DNA of 64,000 bases from NCBI GenBank assembly GCA_012932865.1, contig SAXG01000009.1, forward strand, positions 977,163-1,041,162, given 5' to 3'. The stretch comes from Amylostereum areolatum. Taxonomy: Eukaryota; Basidiomycota; Agaricomycetes; Russulales; Stereaceae. Both the position numbers and the translations under genes were made by a program. The notes beneath the pieces were generated by a model, which saw only the letters and a program-made list of their open reading frames with translations, ran no database searches and was not told the DNA's origin. Shown here piece by piece: positions 62,901-64,000 of the stretch (position 1 is the stretch's first letter; each line of letters opens with the position of its first letter).

Positions 62901-63255
62901 TCCGTGCGCATTAGGATTGGGGTTACCCTTTCGAGACCATTTCCGTGCGCATTACGGATCGGACATCGCTGGCGACTAAGGTCATGTTCGCCGCGGGCCG
63001 GCGTGAGATGCCGACCCCGCCCGGGTATGTCGCCGTCAGGAACAGGTACTCATCATCTGGCCGTCTTTTGGGACCGATTTTCGCTCTCGTACCCCCTCAT
63101 CCGTACGCATTATGGATCGAACCTCAGCACCGACGAGCCCTTTCCGGACGGACATATGATCGGACTAGGTTGCCGATTTGGCCCAATTGCGTACGCATAG
63201 CGATCGGACATACCCTCCAAATTTCGCCCGTTTCCGTACGCATTAGGATCGGAGT
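62901..63255 (+). repeat. Internal direct repeats CCGT[A/G]CGCATTA-GGATCGG
   Basis: Five degenerate copies near 62902, 62942, 63101, 63189 and 63233, all in the same orientation. The last runs into the right terminal repeat. Confidence 0.7.
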
Positions 63256-63279
63256 TGTTGGGGGATACGCCGGGGGCCT
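63243..63279 (-). repeat. Right terminal inverted repeat of MITE 2
   Basis: Reverse complement of 62820-62856 with one mismatch. Confidence 0.82.
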
Positions 63280-63488
63280 GTCGCCTCGCCACTCGCCACT
63301 CGTTGCGTTTCCCTGGTCCCGATTCCCCATCTTGCGCCTGTACGCATCTGTACGCTGCTACTGGCGGTCACGGTCTACCGCCAATCCCCTGCGTGGATCT
63401 TCATATTGTAAGAATATACGTCTTTGTATATTCCTACGAATCATCCGCCGGCCCCCTCAATTGGTTCGTGCTATAGTATGATCACCGT

Positions 63489-64000
63489 ATGAAACCAAGA
63501 ATGCCGCTGGAGGTATCTTCGACCAGCGAGCGCGTCCCACCGACGTCCCCAACCGCGGGTCCTGCAGGTATGCCACTTCCCGCGGAAGGGGAACATTCGG
63601 CTCCCAAGAAGCGCGGTCGCCCCAAAGGATCCAAGAACAAGATACACCCAACTATCAGTTCGACGAGCGATGGTCTTCGGCCGCGAAAAAGTACGTTGGT
63701 ATCCGTTCTCGTTGTACAGCCTCTTGCTGTTATTCAATGCTGCTCTGATTTTCCAGCAATACCTACAAGTCGCCAGCCAATCGCAGGAGGTACGTCTGCT
63801 TCGCTATTGCCCAGGGTTGGATTGGTGCCTATTTAATACCACCAGGACAAGACGGGACAAACCTACCGAGCCCCACGGTGCCTCCACTTTCTCACTTGGT
63901 AAAAATTGACATTGCAATTCATGCATACGTTATCTTACATCACATATACAGTCCATCTTGAATGGCCATAATAGCAAGCTTCGTTCTTCCGCGGAGGACC
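63489..64000 (+). CDS. Partial AT-hook protein, runs off the window
   Basis: Starts MKPRMPLEVSSTSERVPPTS. An AT-hook, KKRGRPKGSKNK, sits near residue 38. Exons 63489-63689, 63757-63789 and 63845-63898 or so join through short introns to RPRKTIPTSRQPIAGGQDG and NLPSPTVPPLSHL, Pro/Ser-rich. The N-terminus resembles that of the AT-hook gene at 48038 (an AT-hook inside a Pro/Ser-rich leader), so this may be a second member of that family, but the diagnostic domains would lie beyond the window. Confidence 0.55.

Larger units (their letters stand above)
62812..63287. mobile_element. MITE-like non-autonomous DNA transposon 2
   Basis: Terminal inverted repeats of 37 nt with one mismatch bound about 460 bp: 62820-62856 starts AGGCCCCCGGCGTATCC and 63243-63279 is its reverse complement. 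Directly outside are GTCGTCTC (62812-62819) and GTCGCCTC (63280-63287), an 8-bp near-duplication with one mismatch. The inside has no transposase frame and is filled with repeats of the type CCGTACGCATTAGGATCGG. End sequence (AGGNCCCC) and duplication length resemble MITE 1. Confidence 0.8.

Overview
The window looks like nuclear DNA of an agaricomycete (mushroom-forming) fungus, probably a wood or litter decayer. Genes are tightly packed and broken by many 48-70 bp GT..AG introns. Several families are typical of that group: two AA14-type copper oxygenases, a DUF6535 membrane protein, a WW-domain multi-pass membrane protein, BTB proteins of the agaricomycete type, an I-BAR protein, and an AT-hook/cysteine-cluster protein of transposon type. 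No rRNA, tRNA, CRISPR array or bacterial-style operon was recognised. All gene models below were spliced by eye; intact reading frames and family alignments known from memory are the evidence.

Layout. 1-9 kb: a DEAD-box RNA helicase of the Dbp6/DDX51 type (+) and a full-length ABCC (Yor1-like) transporter (+) with about 20 exons, including a 7-nt micro-exon and a GC-AG intron. 9-24 kb: a lipid-oxidation neighbourhood. Two cytochrome b5-acyl-CoA dehydrogenase fusion paralogues face away from each other (9129-11519 minus, 21430-23815 plus). Beside the first lies a CoA-transferase family III (alpha-methylacyl-CoA racemase-like) gene ending in AKL, a peroxisomal signal. Between the paralogues are also a LysM protein, a SelO/Fmp40 pseudokinase, a GH5 exo-glucanase-like gene and a MITE-like element. 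24-35 kb: two AA14-like oxygenase genes (24170-25624 and 32624-34512, both minus) flank a zinc-finger regulator, a HIT hydrolase and a VIT/vWA protein. 35-41 kb: a DUF6535 membrane protein (-) and a WW-domain membrane protein (+), divergent. 41-47 kb: a dihydroxyacetone synthase-like transketolase (-) and a homogentisate 1,2-dioxygenase with a mitochondrial-like presequence (+), also divergent. 48-50 kb: an AT-hook plus cysteine-cluster protein resembling DUF6729/KDZ-associated proteins. 50-53 kb: about 3 kb without a convincing gene. 53-62 kb: a Gdt1/TMEM165 cation transporter, an I-BAR protein, and two tandem BTB genes. 62.8-63.3 kb: a second MITE-like element. 63.5 kb to the edge: a partial AT-hook gene.

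The genes do not form one operon-like system, but the content fits a saprotroph: polysaccharide oxidation (AA14), aromatic ring cleavage (homogentisate dioxygenase), one-carbon sugar chemistry (dihydroxyacetone synthase) and branched-chain acyl-CoA oxidation (racemase plus acyl-CoA dehydrogenases). The most notable observations are the AA14 pair with a shared basic tail and a near-identical tract of about 204 nt, the two MITE-like elements with matching end architecture, the unusual splicing of the transporter gene, and the presequence-bearing homogentisate dioxygenase.
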